DNA of 64,000 nucleotides, taken from positions 2,170,001-2,234,000 of the forward strand of contig NZ_CP040020.1 of NCBI RefSeq assembly GCF_005280295.1, given 5' to 3'. Made by a program: the position numbers and the translations under genes. The notes beneath the pieces are model-generated. The model did no database searches, was not told the origin of the DNA, and saw only the letters and a program-made list of their open reading frames with translations. Origin of the DNA: Brevibacterium sp. CS2. GTDB taxonomy: Bacteria; Actinomycetota; Actinomycetes; Actinomycetales; Brevibacteriaceae. Below, piece by piece: positions 12,251 through 21,590 of the stretch (its first letter is position 1; each line of letters begins with the position of its first letter).

Positions 12251-13625
12251 GCAGTTCATGACGCGCAGAGAACGCCGGGAGGCGGAACGGCGCGCGGCTG
12301 CTGCCGGTGCCGTACAGACGGAGTCCTCTCCCCAGCAGGGAGATCCCGCTCGGACCGAGGCCCCGACCCAGCAGCCATCGACCCAGCAGGCGCCTCCGGC
12401 CGCCCGCGCGGAGTCTGCGTCTTCGGCGCCGACCCCGCAGTCGGAGATCCCGGCCTTCGAAGACACACCGTTCGAGCCCGACCGGCACGAACGCGGACCG
12501 CTGGCGTCGGACCACCCCCAGCGAGAGGCCGCTCCGCGCGACGCAGCGAGTTCCGTCAACCTCCGGAACCTCCCGGGAGGCACGGGTCGGCCCGGCGTCG
12601 GCGCCGATGACATCCCGCACTTCGCCACTCGTGCCGAGCGGAAGCGCTACCTGCGCGAGCACGGGCTCGAGCCGCCCCCGGTCGACGCGGAGGACGGCCC
12701 CTCGAGCGGCGAGCAGGATGCCGAGCCCGCTCGGGAGGACGGTGAGCCGCGCAACGGCCCCGGTGCTGCTCCGGAGCACTCGTCCGCTGCGTCCGCACCC
12801 GCCGCACCCCCTGCGGCGCCGTCGCCGGCGCCTCCGCCCGCTTCTGCGGAAGAACCGGTCCCCGTACGCCCGGACGCTCCGGCCCGGGACACCGCGGGCC
12901 ATGATCTCACCGCCCGTCGCCAGGCCGCGGCACGCCCGCAGATCAGCACCGCTACGGCGTCTGCCGCAGACCCGGCCGGACTCGACTTCGGCGGGCCGGA
13001 CGACTCCGCGGCGAACGGCGCGGCGGCCTCCCGCGCCCGTCGCACCCCGGTGGTGCATCCGCCCACATCGCAGAGCATCCGGGTGGTGACCGGCGCGACC
13101 TCGCTCGCCCGCACCCAGGCCGCGATGGACGCCGCCCGCCGCGCCGAGCTCGAGGAGCAGTCCGGGTCCGCCGGGTCCGACTCCGGTCGAGACACCGCCG
13201 GGCCCGCTGCCCGGACCGCACCGAACGGGTCCGCGAAGACGGGCGGAACGCAGACCGGAGCCGGAGCACGGCCCGCGACGTCGACGGACGAGGAGCCGAT
13301 CGTCTCCCGGCCCGCCGCCGAGCACACCTCGGACGACGAGCAGGTGCGTCGGGCCGCGGCGCACCCGCCCACCCAGCCGATCTCCTCGGTCGACGCCGAC
13401 GAGGACGGCGAGTCCGACGGACCGGTGTGGGATCTGCCCAACGCGGAGGTGGGCGAGGAGATCGAGAACCCTCCCGCGTCGCCGCTGAGCGCACGCAACG
13501 TCACCGGCCAGGACGGCGACATCCTCATCGGGGAGCGTCCTTCGAAGGTGCCCTACGTCCTGCTCGGGGTGTCTGCGGCGATCGCGCTCGTCCTCGTCGT
13601 CATCGCGCTCCTGCTGATCTTCTGA
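12243..13625 (+). CDS. Low-complexity protein with one C-terminal membrane anchor
   Basis: 460 aa from ATG 12243 (AGGAGTG just upstream). Begins [18 protein letters not shown], a charged coiled-coil-like start, followed by ~400 residues rich in Ala, Pro, Ser, Glu and Arg with almost no hydrophobic clusters, and ends in one transmembrane helix ([18 protein letters not shown]) with no positive residues after it: a tail-anchored topology with a large cytosolic disordered part. Unknown function; similar proteins sit between nadD and rsfS in related actinobacteria. RERREAER-type starts also occur in LytR/cell-wall associated proteins, but there is no enzymatic domain here. Confidence 0.8.
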   Translation: MAEQFMTRRERREAERRAAAAGAVQTESSPQQGDPARTEAPTQQPSTQQAPPAARAESASSAPTPQSEIPAFEDTPFEPDRHERGPLASDHPQREAAPRDAASSVNLRNLPGGTGRPGVGADDIPHFATRAERKRYLREHGLEPPPVDAEDGPSSGEQDAEPAREDGEPRNGPGAAPEHSSAASAPAAPPAAPSPAPPPASAEEPVPVRPDAPARDTAGHDLTARRQAAARPQISTATASAADPAGLDFGGPDDSAANGAAASRARRTPVVHPPTSQSIRVVTGATSLARTQAAMDAARRAELEEQSGSAGSDSGRDTAGPAARTAPNGSAKTGGTQTGAGARPATSTDEEPIVSRPAAEHTSDDEQVRRAAAHPPTQPISSVDADEDGESDGPVWDLPNAEVGEEIENPPASPLSARNVTGQDGDILIGERPSKVPYVLLGVSAAIALVLVVIALLLIF

Positions 13626-13680
13626 TTCCCGACCCGCTCGCTCCCGCCCACTGCACCCCGATGCCCCCGAAAGGACATGC

Positions 13681-14088
13681 GTGACGGCCACTCCCGCAGC
13701 CACCGCACTCGCCCGCACCGCCGCCGCAGCCGCCGCCGACAAGCTCGGGACCGACATCGTTGGCCTCGACGTCAGCGCCCAGCTCGCGCTCACCGACGTC
13801 TTCGTCATCGCCTCCGCGACCAACGAGCGCCAGGTTAAGGCCATCGTCGACGGCGTGGAGGAGGCGCTCCTCAAGGAGCACGACGTCAAGCGCGTGCGGC
13901 GTGAGAACGGCGACGGGAACTGGGTGCTCATCGACTTCGACGACATCGTCGTCCACGTGTTCACCGAGGAGGACCGACAGTTCTACGCCCTCGAGCGGCT
14001 GTGGAGCGACTGCCCGGTCGTCGACCTCGACCTGCCTGCCGTCGCCGGTGCTGACGCCGCGGAGACCCGCGGCACCGCGGAGGCCTGA
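13681..14088 (+). CDS. rsfS: Ribosome silencing factor RsfS
   Basis: Binds uL14 on the 50S subunit and blocks subunit joining in starvation. 135 aa from GTG with GAAAGGA upstream. Family motifs: ALTDVFVIASATNERQVKAIVDGVEE, then GDGNWVLIDFDDIVVHVFTEEDRQFY..ERLWSD. A 20-residue acidic Ala/Thr tail follows. 3 nt separate it from the phosphatase gene, a common actinobacterial pairing. Confidence 0.96.
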   Translation: MTATPAATALARTAAAAAADKLGTDIVGLDVSAQLALTDVFVIASATNERQVKAIVDGVEEALLKEHDVKRVRRENGDGNWVLIDFDDIVVHVFTEEDRQFYALERLWSDCPVVDLDLPAVAGADAAETRGTAEA

Positions 14089-14091
14089 GCC

Positions 14092-14712
14092 GTGGTCGCC
14101 TCGCTCATCCTGCTGCGCCACGGGCAGACGGACTACAACGCCGAAGGACGATTCCAGGGTCAAGCGGACATCCCGCTCAACGAGCTCGGCCGCTCCCAGG
14201 CCCGCGCGGCCGCCGAGGCGCTCGCCGGCTCCGGCATCGACCGGATCGTGTCCTCCGACCTCGCCCGTGCCTACGAGACCGCCCAGGCCCTGGCGGCCCG
14301 GACCGGCGCCGGGCTCGAGGCGGACCCGCTGCTCCGCGAGATCTCCGTCGGGGAATGGCAGGGTCGCACCCGGTCGGAGATCGCGGAGATCTGGCCCGAC
14401 CAGCTCGCCGCCTGGCAGTCCGGCGTGGACATGCGCCCCCCGGGCGGGGAGAGCCGCAGGGAGTCCTCGGCCCGCGTCGTCGCAGCGATCCGCGAGATCG
14501 TCGCCGGCGCCGGAGCGGAGGAGACGCTCGCCGTCGTCGCCCACGGCGCTGTGCTCCGCGGGGCCGCTGAGGAGCTCCTCGGCCTGGGCCGCGAGGGCGC
14601 CGGGTACCTCGGCGTCATGGCGAACTGCGGCTACGGCGTGCTCACCCCGCGCCGCGACACCTGGGTGCTGCGCTCCTGGGGCGCGAGCTCCGACCCCGCC
14701 GCCATCGCCTGA
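14092..14712 (+). CDS. Histidine phosphatase (phosphoglycerate-mutase-like)
   Basis: 206 aa, GTG start. Catalytic His in LLRHGQTDYNAEGRFQG, second His in LAVVAHGAVLRGA, the acid residue in LREISVGEWQG. The substrate cannot be assigned; neighbours of rsfS in actinobacteria are often annotated as phosphoglycerate mutase or glucosyl-3-phosphoglycerate phosphatase. The stop codon is inside a perfect 20-bp palindrome shared with the converging glycosyltransferase. Confidence 0.92.
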   Translation: MVASLILLRHGQTDYNAEGRFQGQADIPLNELGRSQARAAAEALAGSGIDRIVSSDLARAYETAQALAARTGAGLEADPLLREISVGEWQGRTRSEIAEIWPDQLAAWQSGVDMRPPGGESRRESSARVVAAIREIVAGAGAEETLAVVAHGAVLRGAAEELLGLGREGAGYLGVMANCGYGVLTPRRDTWVLRSWGASSDPAAIA

Positions 14713-14728
14713 TCCGGCGCCGGATCAG
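14709..14728. terminator. Bidirectional hairpin containing both stop codons
   Basis: Perfect 20-nt palindrome (CTGATCCGGC and complement). The TGA at 14710-14712 ends the phosphatase and the complementary TGA at 14727-14725 ends the glycosyltransferase, so one hairpin serves as the stop region for both converging genes. Confidence 0.65.
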
Positions 14729-15822
14729 CGTCGCGTCCGCTCGGCGTGGAGGGAGCGGGCGAGGTCGAGGAGCACCTCGGCGGACGATTCCCAGGAGAAC
14801 TCTGCGGCCCTGACCTGCGCCGCCTGGGCGCGGGCGGCCCACACCTCGGGCACGGACAGCGCGGAGACGGCGTGCGCGATGTCGGCGGGATCGTGCGGGT
14901 CGAAGAACTCCGCGACCCCGTCGGCGAGCTCCCGGAAGATCGGCAGCTCGCTCACCGCGACCGGCACCCCGCGCGCCATCGCCTCGACGACGGGGAGCCC
15001 GAAGCCCTCATCGAGCGAGGCCGTGACGAGCGCGGTCGCCGAATCGAGGAGCGCGGCGTATTCCTCGTCGCTCACCCCGCGGTGGAACACGACGCGCGCC
15101 CGGTCGGGGACGAGCGCCCGCAGCTCCCGCTCGCGGGCCGGGGTGATCCGGCTCGGCAGGTGGAGCGTCCAGCCCGGCAGGTGCGCGAGCGCGCGGATGA
15201 GCGCCTCGACGTTCTTGTAGGGGAGGAACGCCCCCATGTAGACGAGCGAGCGGGCGTCGTGGCCGGGCGCGCGGGCAGGCAGCTCCGGCGGGGGAGCGAC
15301 GGCATTGGGCACGACGTGCACCGGCCGCGAGGTGAGCGCATGCTCGGCGACGAGCCGGGCCGTCGTGCGGCTCACCACTGCGACGGCGTCCGCGCGGTCG
15401 AGCATCAGCCGCTGCGGCCAGTACGCCCGGTGGTAGAGCCGCCACGCCCCGCGCACCACCGCCGGCAGGTCCGCCGGCGGCTGCGGGTGCGCGTAGTAGA
15501 TGAGGTCGTGGAGGGTGAGGACGAGCGCGTGGTCGCGGCCCCAGGAGCCCATCACCTGCATCGTCGAGAACACGACATCGGCACCCAGGGCGTCGAGCCG
15601 CTTGGCGATGGTCAGCTCGGCCGGGGACGTCGGATGGTTGAGGACGACGTACGGGGTGTCGGGCAGCAGCGCGAGCTGCGCCTCGTCGTGGATGATCGCG
15701 GTGACCTCGACCTCGGTCCCGCAGGTGACCTCGAGGAGTGCGGCGAGCAGGCACGAGCCGTAGCGGGAGATCCCGTCGTGGCGATCGGTGCGGGTGAACC
15801 GGGCATCGAAGAACAGCTTCAT
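14725..15822 (-). CDS. GT4-family glycosyltransferase
   Basis: 365 aa, begins MKLFFDARFTRTDRHDGISRYG, the N-terminal Rossmann start of a group-1 glycosyltransferase. C-terminal GT4 nucleotide-sugar site: ALVTASLDEGFGLPVVEAMARGVPVAVSE, with the E-x7-E glutamates. VYMGAFLPYKNVEALIRAL is the inter-domain linker. Acceptor unknown; a cell-envelope polysaccharide or glycolipid is probable. Stands alone, divergent from the mnh operon. Confidence 0.92.
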   Translation of the reverse strand: MKLFFDARFTRTDRHDGISRYGSCLLAALLEVTCGTEVEVTAIIHDEAQLALLPDTPYVVLNHPTSPAELTIAKRLDALGADVVFSTMQVMGSWGRDHALVLTLHDLIYYAHPQPPADLPAVVRGAWRLYHRAYWPQRLMLDRADAVAVVSRTTARLVAEHALTSRPVHVVPNAVAPPPELPARAPGHDARSLVYMGAFLPYKNVEALIRALAHLPGWTLHLPSRITPARERELRALVPDRARVVFHRGVSDEEYAALLDSATALVTASLDEGFGLPVVEAMARGVPVAVSELPIFRELADGVAEFFDPHDPADIAHAVSALSVPEVWAARAQAAQVRAAEFSWESSAEVLLDLARSLHAERTRR

Positions 15823-15917
15823 GGTGCATCAGCCTAGAGGAGTGCGCCGCTGCCTCCTTGGGCCGAGCCGATGAGCGTTCGGACCGGTTTGTCGACTCTC
15901 CGTCGGCTCTCACCATT

Positions 15918-15947
15918 TTGCTGAGGATCGTCCAGTTTCGCTAGGAT
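15918..15947 (+). promoter_or_regulatory. Probable promoter of the mnh operon
   Basis: TTGCTG (15918-15923), 18-nt spacer, TAGGAT (15942-15947). Transcription would start about 15954, only a few nt before the ATG of the 23-codon upstream ORF. Confidence 0.5.
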
Positions 15948-15955
15948 CGACAACC

Positions 15956-16027
15956 ATGAAGTCAATGGTCGGGACCCGGATGTCCTCGTGTGCACCGCGT
16001 GGCAGGACGGGAGCCGTCGACACATGA
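15956..16027 (+). CDS. Putative 23-aa leader peptide coupled to mnhA
   Basis: Short ORF starting MKSMVGTRMSSCAPRGR, placed 8 nt after a -10-like hexamer, so probably leaderless. Its TGA overlaps the mnhA ATG (ATGA, 16024-16027). The arrangement would make mnhA translation depend on ribosomes finishing the short ORF. No protein similarity can be claimed; the case rests on position only. Confidence 0.4.
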   Translation: MKSMVGTRMSSCAPRGRTGAVDT

Positions 16028-19000
16028 CGATCCTCGTGACCGTGGGCATCCTCGCAGCCCTCCTCGTCCTCACCCCGCTCGTCACCGCCGGGCTCGGACG
16101 CCATGCCGGGTGGGTGCTGGGAGTCGCGTATCTGGCCGCGGCCGCGGCCTTCCTGCCCGCTGTCACCGAGGTCCTCGCCGGCGGCACCGTCGAAGCCGCC
16201 TGGGAATGGGTCCCGAGCCTCGACGTCGCCCTGGCCTTCCGGGTCGACGGGATCGGCGTGGTCTTCACCCTCATCGCCCTCGTCATCGGCGCGTTCGTGC
16301 TCTTCTACTCGACGGCCTACCTGTCGCCGGGCCCGAACCTCAGCTTCTACTGGCTCATGGCGACATTCACCTTCGCGATGGTCGTGCTCGTCCTCACCGA
16401 CGACCTGCTCGTGCTCTTCATCGCGTGGGAGGTCACCTCGCTCGCGTCGTTCATGCTCATCGCCCGGTCCGGCGCCGCCGCCCACCCGGCGTCGCTGCGC
16501 ACGATGTTCATCACCTTCATCGGCGGTCTCGGCCTGCTCGTGGCGATCGGCTTCATCATCGCCCGCACCGGCACGACCTCGATCCACGCCGCGCTCACCG
16601 ACGAGGTGTGGGGCGCCGATCCGGCATTCACCACGACGGTCGCACTGCTCGTCGCGCTCGCCGCGATGACGAAGTCCGCGCAGTTCCCGTTCCACTCCTG
16701 GCTGCCCGACGCGATGGCCGCCGCCACCCCGGTGAGCGCCTATCTCCACGCCGCGGCGGTCGTCAAGGCCGGCATCTTCCTCCTCATCCGGTTCAGCCCG
16801 GCCTTCCACTCCACCCCGGCGTGGAATGCGGTGCTCATCGTCGCCGGACTCATCACCACCGCGATCGGCGGCTGGTTCGCCCTCAACCAGGTCGACCTCA
16901 AGAAGCTCATGGCCTACTCGACGGTGAGCCAGCTCGGCCTCATCGTCGCCGCGATCGGCGTCGGCACCGAGCTCGCGCTCTCTGCCGCCGTGCTCCACGT
17001 CATCGCCCATGCCCTGTTCAAGTCCGGCCTGTTCATGATGGTCGGCGTCGTCGACCACATCGGCCACACCCGCGACTTCGGGAAGATTCCGCAGCTCTTC
17101 CGCGTGTCCCCGCTCGCCTTCGTCGTCACGATCATCGGCACCGCCTCGATGGCCGGCATCCCGCCGCTGCTCGGCTTCGCCTCGAAGGAGACCGTGTTCA
17201 TGGGACTCGGCGAGGCGCCGGGTGCGGCGTGGACCGGCTGGGCCACGCTCATCGCCGCGGCCGCGGCCTCCGTGCTCACCTTCGCCTACTGCGCCAAGGT
17301 CGTGTTCGGCGCGTTCGTCGACGGTCCGGCCCCGGACCGGGAGCGGCTCGGACGCACCGACGGCGTCATGCTCACCTTCGCAGCGCTGCCGATCCTCGCC
17401 TCTGTGCCGCTGGCCTTCATGCTCCCGACGGTCGAGCGCCTCGTCGTCCCCGCGGCCGCTGCCGCACTGCCCGGCACCGACCCCCACCCGCACCTCGCGC
17501 TGTGGCACGGGATCTCCCCGGAGCTCATCGCCTCGATCCTCATCATCGCCGCCGGCATCGCCATCATCCTCGCCCGCCGCACGGTGTTCCCGTTCTTCAT
17601 GCGTGCCCGCCTGCCGTTCGACGGCGCCGATGTCATCAGCGGCATCACCCGCGGCCTCGAGTCCGCCGGCCGCGGCGCCAGCGGACTCGTCGCCCCGGTC
17701 CGCGCCGCGCCGCACGTGCGCGCGATCCTCGGACTGCTCTCCCTCGTGATCTTCGGCGGCACCCTGGCGATCGCGCTCGGCCCCGGTCTGCCGCCGGTGC
17801 AGCCGAACCTGTCGCGCCCGATCGACCTCGTCCTCCTCGTCCTCATCGGCTTCTCCGTGCTCGCCGTGTGCTTCGCGCGCTCGCGGATGACCGCGACGGT
17901 CGCGCTGTCGGCCGTCGGCATCCTCGCGACCGTGCAGATCATGGCGCTCGGCGCCCCCGACGTCACACTCACCCAGCTGCTCGTCGAGGCGATGACGATC
18001 ATCGTCATCATGCTCGTCCTGCAGAAGCTCCCGCGCACCTTCTGGCGGTACCGCAAGCGCACGCAGACCCGGCGCGGGATCTTCGCCGTGTTCGTCGGCG
18101 TCGCCGTCGGCACCGCGGTGTGGGTGATGACCGGTCGCCGGGAGCGCTCCGAGATCGCGCTCTACTACCTCCACGAGGCCCCGGAGATCAGCGGCGGCTC
18201 GAACATCGTCAACACGATCCTCGTGGAGTTCCGTGCACTCGATACGCTCGGCGAGCTCACCGTGCTCGGGATGGCCGGGATCGCGATCGTCGCGGTGCTG
18301 TCCTCGGTCCGCGACAAGTTCATCGACCCGCCCGCCGCGGACATCCCCGAGGTGCCGCGCACCCCGTGGCTCAGCCTGCGACCGCGCGGCTCGGTCGCCC
18401 ATCGCGCCGTCATGGTCGCCTGGCCCAACGTCATCCCGATGCAGCTCATGGTGCGCGTCCTCGGCCCGATCCTCGCGATCGCCTCCGCGCTGATCTTCTG
18501 GCGCGGCCACAACGAGCCCGGCGGCGGCTTCATCGCCGCGCTCGTCGGCTCCGCGATCGTCGGCCTGCTCTACATGTCGACCTCGAAGGACCGCGCGATC
18601 GGTCCGCCGCGCGCCCCGCTCATCCTCATCGGCGGCGGCGTCATGGTCGCCGTCCTCACCGGCTTCGTCGGCCTGGTCTTCGCCGGCTCGTTCCTCGAAC
18701 CGATCCACGGGTACATCCTCGGCGAGCACTTCACCACCTCGCTGCTGTTCGACGTCGGCGTGTACATGGCCGTGGTGGGGCTCATCCTCGTGTCCTTCAA
18801 CCTGCTCGGCACCTCGGACTCGGCGTTCACCCCGGCCGGCGACGACGTCCTCACCGACGGGCAGATGCAGCGCGACGTCGACGCGCTGCCGTTCGAGGGC
18901 ACGCGCGAGCGCGCGGACGAGATGATGTACGGCGAGCTCCACGGCCCGCTCGACGCGACCCGCGGCGAGCGCCCGCAGGCCGGTGCGCTCGTCAAGCCCG

Positions 19001-19074
19001 AGCGGAGGAGCCGGCTCGGCGTGCGGTCGAAGCACATGTCCACCGGCGAGCAGCACCAGGAGCGTGGCGAATGA
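16024..19074 (+). CDS. mnhA: Na+/H+ antiporter subunit A (MnhA/MrpA with fused B domain)
   Basis: Largest membrane subunit of the multisubunit cation/proton antiporter. The ATG at 16024 (GGGAG 10 nt upstream) gives 1016 aa. N-terminal part is the NuoL-like proton channel (ITFIGGLG; MTKSAQFPFHSWLPDAMAAAT; AYSTVSQLG), then a MnhB-like C-terminal part (LAIASALIFWRGHNEPGGGF; GEHFTTSLLFDVGVYMAVVGL). No separate mnhB is present, so A and B are fused as in other actinobacteria. A longer frame opens at GTG 15988, but homology begins at 16024. Overlaps mnhC by 4 nt. Confidence 0.96.
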   Translation: MTILVTVGILAALLVLTPLVTAGLGRHAGWVLGVAYLAAAAAFLPAVTEVLAGGTVEAAWEWVPSLDVALAFRVDGIGVVFTLIALVIGAFVLFYSTAYLSPGPNLSFYWLMATFTFAMVVLVLTDDLLVLFIAWEVTSLASFMLIARSGAAAHPASLRTMFITFIGGLGLLVAIGFIIARTGTTSIHAALTDEVWGADPAFTTTVALLVALAAMTKSAQFPFHSWLPDAMAAATPVSAYLHAAAVVKAGIFLLIRFSPAFHSTPAWNAVLIVAGLITTAIGGWFALNQVDLKKLMAYSTVSQLGLIVAAIGVGTELALSAAVLHVIAHALFKSGLFMMVGVVDHIGHTRDFGKIPQLFRVSPLAFVVTIIGTASMAGIPPLLGFASKETVFMGLGEAPGAAWTGWATLIAAAAASVLTFAYCAKVVFGAFVDGPAPDRERLGRTDGVMLTFAALPILASVPLAFMLPTVERLVVPAAAAALPGTDPHPHLALWHGISPELIASILIIAAGIAIILARRTVFPFFMRARLPFDGADVISGITRGLESAGRGASGLVAPVRAAPHVRAILGLLSLVIFGGTLAIALGPGLPPVQPNLSRPIDLVLLVLIGFSVLAVCFARSRMTATVALSAVGILATVQIMALGAPDVTLTQLLVEAMTIIVIMLVLQKLPRTFWRYRKRTQTRRGIFAVFVGVAVGTAVWVMTGRRERSEIALYYLHEAPEISGGSNIVNTILVEFRALDTLGELTVLGMAGIAIVAVLSSVRDKFIDPPAADIPEVPRTPWLSLRPRGSVAHRAVMVAWPNVIPMQLMVRVLGPILAIASALIFWRGHNEPGGGFIAALVGSAIVGLLYMSTSKDRAIGPPRAPLILIGGGVMVAVLTGFVGLVFAGSFLEPIHGYILGEHFTTSLLFDVGVYMAVVGLILVSFNLLGTSDSAFTPAGDDVLTDGQMQRDVDALPFEGTRERADEMMYGELHGPLDATRGERPQAGALVKPERRSRLGVRSKHMSTGEQHQERGE

Positions 19075-19403
19075 TCCTCGCAGTGACCGTCGGAATCCTC
19101 GTCGCCGGAGGCGTCTACCTGCTGCTGCAGCGCTCCATGGTGCGCGCGGTGTTCGGACTCACGCTGATCTCCCACGCCGCGAACTTCGCGCTGCTCGCCT
19201 CCGGGGTGACGGCATGGCGCGGCGAGCCGCTCGAAGGGCGCACCGACCCCTCGATCGCCGCGGACCCGCTGCCCCAGGCGTTCGTGCTCACCGCGATCGT
19301 CATCACGCTCGCGATCACGATCTTCATGCTCGCGATGGCCGTGCTCGGCCACGACGACGACCAGCACACGCCGCCGAACACGGGGGAGGCCCGCGAACAG
19401 TGA
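19071..19403 (+). CDS. mnhC: Na+/H+ antiporter subunit C
   Basis: NuoK-like small membrane subunit, 110 aa. Contains RSMVRAVFGLTLISHAANFALL and PLPQAFVLTAIVITLAITIF, both conserved in MnhC, with an acidic tail (GHDDDQHT). The ATG overlaps the mnhA stop by 4 nt and its stop overlaps the mnhD GTG. Confidence 0.95.
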   Translation: MILAVTVGILVAGGVYLLLQRSMVRAVFGLTLISHAANFALLASGVTAWRGEPLEGRTDPSIAADPLPQAFVLTAIVITLAITIFMLAMAVLGHDDDQHTPPNTGEAREQ

Positions 19404-20917
19404 ACTCCGCTCTCCTCCTGCTCATCATCGCGATCCCGCTCGGCGCCTCGGCGCTGTCGACGATCGTCCGCTCCCGGCTCCTCGACCGGATCCTCCTCAT
19501 CGGCATCCCCGCCCTCATCACGGCGGCGGGCCTGTACCTGCTCGCGGTGCACACCCGGGAGCCGGTGATCGCGCATTCCGTGGGCGGCTTCGTGGACGGA
19601 CTGGCGATCCCGTTCGTGTCCGACACCTTCGCCGCGCTGCTGCTCACCGTCACCTCGGTCGCCGCGCTCGTGTGCTCGTGGTTCCTCATCGCCACCGGCG
19701 AGGACCAGTACCGATTCATGCCCGCGCTCATCCTCATGATGCTCACCGGTGTGTACGGCGCGATCCTCACCGGTGATCTCTTCAACCTCTTCGTCTTCGT
19801 CGAGGTCATGGTGCTGCCGTCCTACGCGCTCATCGCGGTGACCGGCACCTGGCGGCGGCTCGGGGTGGGCCGGATGTTCGTCATGGTCAACCTCCTGACC
19901 TCGACGATCCTCCTCATCGGAGTCGGCTTCGTCTACGGCTCGCTCGGCACGGTCAACCTCGCGCTCATCGCGGAGATGGAGGAGATCCCACCGGCCGGGC
20001 AGCTCGCGATCGGCGTCGTGCTCACCGCGCTGTTCGTCAAGGCCGGTGCCGCGCCGGTGCACGGCTGGCTCGTCCGCAGCTACCCGAACACCTCCGCCGG
20101 CATGATGGCGCTGTTCTCCGGTCTCCACACCAAGGTCGCCCTCTATGCGATCTACCGGGTCTACTCCTCGGTGTTCGTCGAGCCCCCGGTCTGGTCGTGG
20201 GTCGTCGCGGTCATCGTCGTCGTCACCATCCTGCTGGCGGTGCTCTCCGCGTTCGGCGAGATCCGCGTGCGCAATGTGCTCGCCTTCCAGATGGTGTCCG
20301 GCGTCGGCCACATCCTCATCGGCGTCGTCCTCATGAGTGCCGCCGCGCTGTCCGCCGGCACGTTCTACCTCACCCACCACATCATCACCATGGCGGGACT
20401 GCTGCTGACCATGGGTGCCGTCGAGCAGACCTACGGCACGGGCGCGTTCAAGAAGCTCTCCGGGGTCGCCGGGCGCGAGAAATGGGCGACCGTGCTCATG
20501 GTGGTCGGCCTGTTCTCCCTCATCGGCCTGCCCCCGACCTCCGGCGTGTGGGGCAAGATCGGGCTCATCCGGGCCTCGGCGGCGGACGAGTCCGTGCTCG
20601 GCCCCGTGCTCATCGGCGCGGTGATCCTCGGGTCGCTCATCAGCATCCTCGCCCTCCAGCGGCTGTGGGCGAACTCCTTCTGGGGGGAGCCGATGACGCA
20701 CTACCACCCGGACTCGCTGAGCACCGGGCGCGCCGCGCTCACCGAGCTGCCGGACTCCGTGCGGATCCGCACGCGGCTGCTCCTGCCGGGCACGGTGATG
20801 ATCGCGCTGTCCGTCGGTCTGTTCCTGTTCCCTGATCTGCTGTTCGCGGTGACCGAGCGGGCCGCGGAGGACCTCCTGCACACGGTCCCCTACATCGAGG
20901 CGGTGCGCACACGATGA
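19400..20917 (+). CDS. mnhD: Na+/H+ antiporter subunit D
   Basis: NuoN/NuoM-like proton-channel subunit, 505 aa. The GTG at 19400 overlaps mnhC by 4 nt and begins VNSALLLLIIAIP. Key segments: TGDLFNLFVFVEVMVLPSYALIA, KAGAAPVHGWLVRSYPNTS with the conserved Lys, and SGLHTKVALYAIYR. About 14 hydrophobic spans. Overlaps mnhE by 4 nt. Confidence 0.95.
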   Translation: MNSALLLLIIAIPLGASALSTIVRSRLLDRILLIGIPALITAAGLYLLAVHTREPVIAHSVGGFVDGLAIPFVSDTFAALLLTVTSVAALVCSWFLIATGEDQYRFMPALILMMLTGVYGAILTGDLFNLFVFVEVMVLPSYALIAVTGTWRRLGVGRMFVMVNLLTSTILLIGVGFVYGSLGTVNLALIAEMEEIPPAGQLAIGVVLTALFVKAGAAPVHGWLVRSYPNTSAGMMALFSGLHTKVALYAIYRVYSSVFVEPPVWSWVVAVIVVVTILLAVLSAFGEIRVRNVLAFQMVSGVGHILIGVVLMSAAALSAGTFYLTHHIITMAGLLLTMGAVEQTYGTGAFKKLSGVAGREKWATVLMVVGLFSLIGLPPTSGVWGKIGLIRASAADESVLGPVLIGAVILGSLISILALQRLWANSFWGEPMTHYHPDSLSTGRAALTELPDSVRIRTRLLLPGTVMIALSVGLFLFPDLLFAVTERAAEDLLHTVPYIEAVRTR

Positions 20918-21333
20918 TGAATCCGTTCCGGGCGATCGGCTACAGCCTGTGGATCGGCAAGGAGATCGTCACCGGCACCGTCGATGTCCTCACGGGGATC
21001 TTCAAGGCGGGTGAGTACGGTCGGCCGATGATCGTCGAGCTCCCGCTGCGCTGCGAGACGGACGTCGAGATCACCCTCATGGCCTCCTCGATCACCATCA
21101 CTCCGGGCACGCTCGTCGTCGCCTCGGCAGCGGCGGACGAGCGGTCGCGTGCGACGCTCTTCGTCCATGCGCTGTTCGGGGAGTCCGAGGCGGACGTGCT
21201 CGAGGGACTGTACGAGATGGAGGACCGGCTGCTGCACATGACGCGCGGTCGGAAGCCCGAGCCGATCAGCAGCTGGACCGCCGTCCAGAGGCCGAGCGGT
21301 GAAGCCGGATCGACGGAGAGGAGTGCCCAGTGA
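20914..21333 (+). CDS. mnhE: Na+/H+ antiporter subunit E
   Basis: 139 aa, MnhE family: PMIVELPLRCETDVEITLMASSITITPGTL is the family core (TLLANSITLTPGT-like). Only a short N-terminal hydrophobic part is present compared with longer MnhE proteins. Overlaps neighbours by 4 nt on both sides. Confidence 0.92.
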   Translation: MMNPFRAIGYSLWIGKEIVTGTVDVLTGIFKAGEYGRPMIVELPLRCETDVEITLMASSITITPGTLVVASAAADERSRATLFVHALFGESEADVLEGLYEMEDRLLHMTRGRKPEPISSWTAVQRPSGEAGSTERSAQ

Positions 21334-21590
21334 CCATCGTGCTGTGGATCTGCATCGGCCTGCTCGCGCTGGCGATCGTGGTGGGCCTCTGCCGGGTGCT
21401 CACCGCCAAGGACATGGGATCGCGGGCGATCGTCGGCGACCTCGTGTACTTCTCCGCGATCGGCATCCTCACCTTCATCGCGATGCTCGTCGACCTCTCG
21501 ATCGTGCTCGACGTGATCTTCCTGTCGTCGATGCTCGGCATCCTCGCCACCGTGGCACTGTCCCGCATCCAGACGAGGGGGCACCGCTGA
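21330..21590 (+). CDS. mnhF: Na+/H+ antiporter subunit F
   Basis: 86 aa, GTG start overlapping mnhE by 4 nt. Three hydrophobic helices; CRVLTAKDMGSRAIVGDLVYF matches the MnhF loop (R-x-L-x-GPxxxDRxxAxD). The stop shares its last base with the mnhG ATG. Confidence 0.93.
   Translation: MTIVLWICIGLLALAIVVGLCRVLTAKDMGSRAIVGDLVYFSAIGILTFIAMLVDLSIVLDVIFLSSMLGILATVALSRIQTRGHR

Noticed and set aside
15910-19056. An antisense open frame of over 1000 codons across mnhA, and similar long frames against malQ, obgE, proA and others
   Set aside because: GC-rich codon usage keeps the antisense and +1 frames open. The sense protein has full family motifs, and the shadow proteins are low-complexity Arg/Asp/Glu or Arg/Pro strings without homology.
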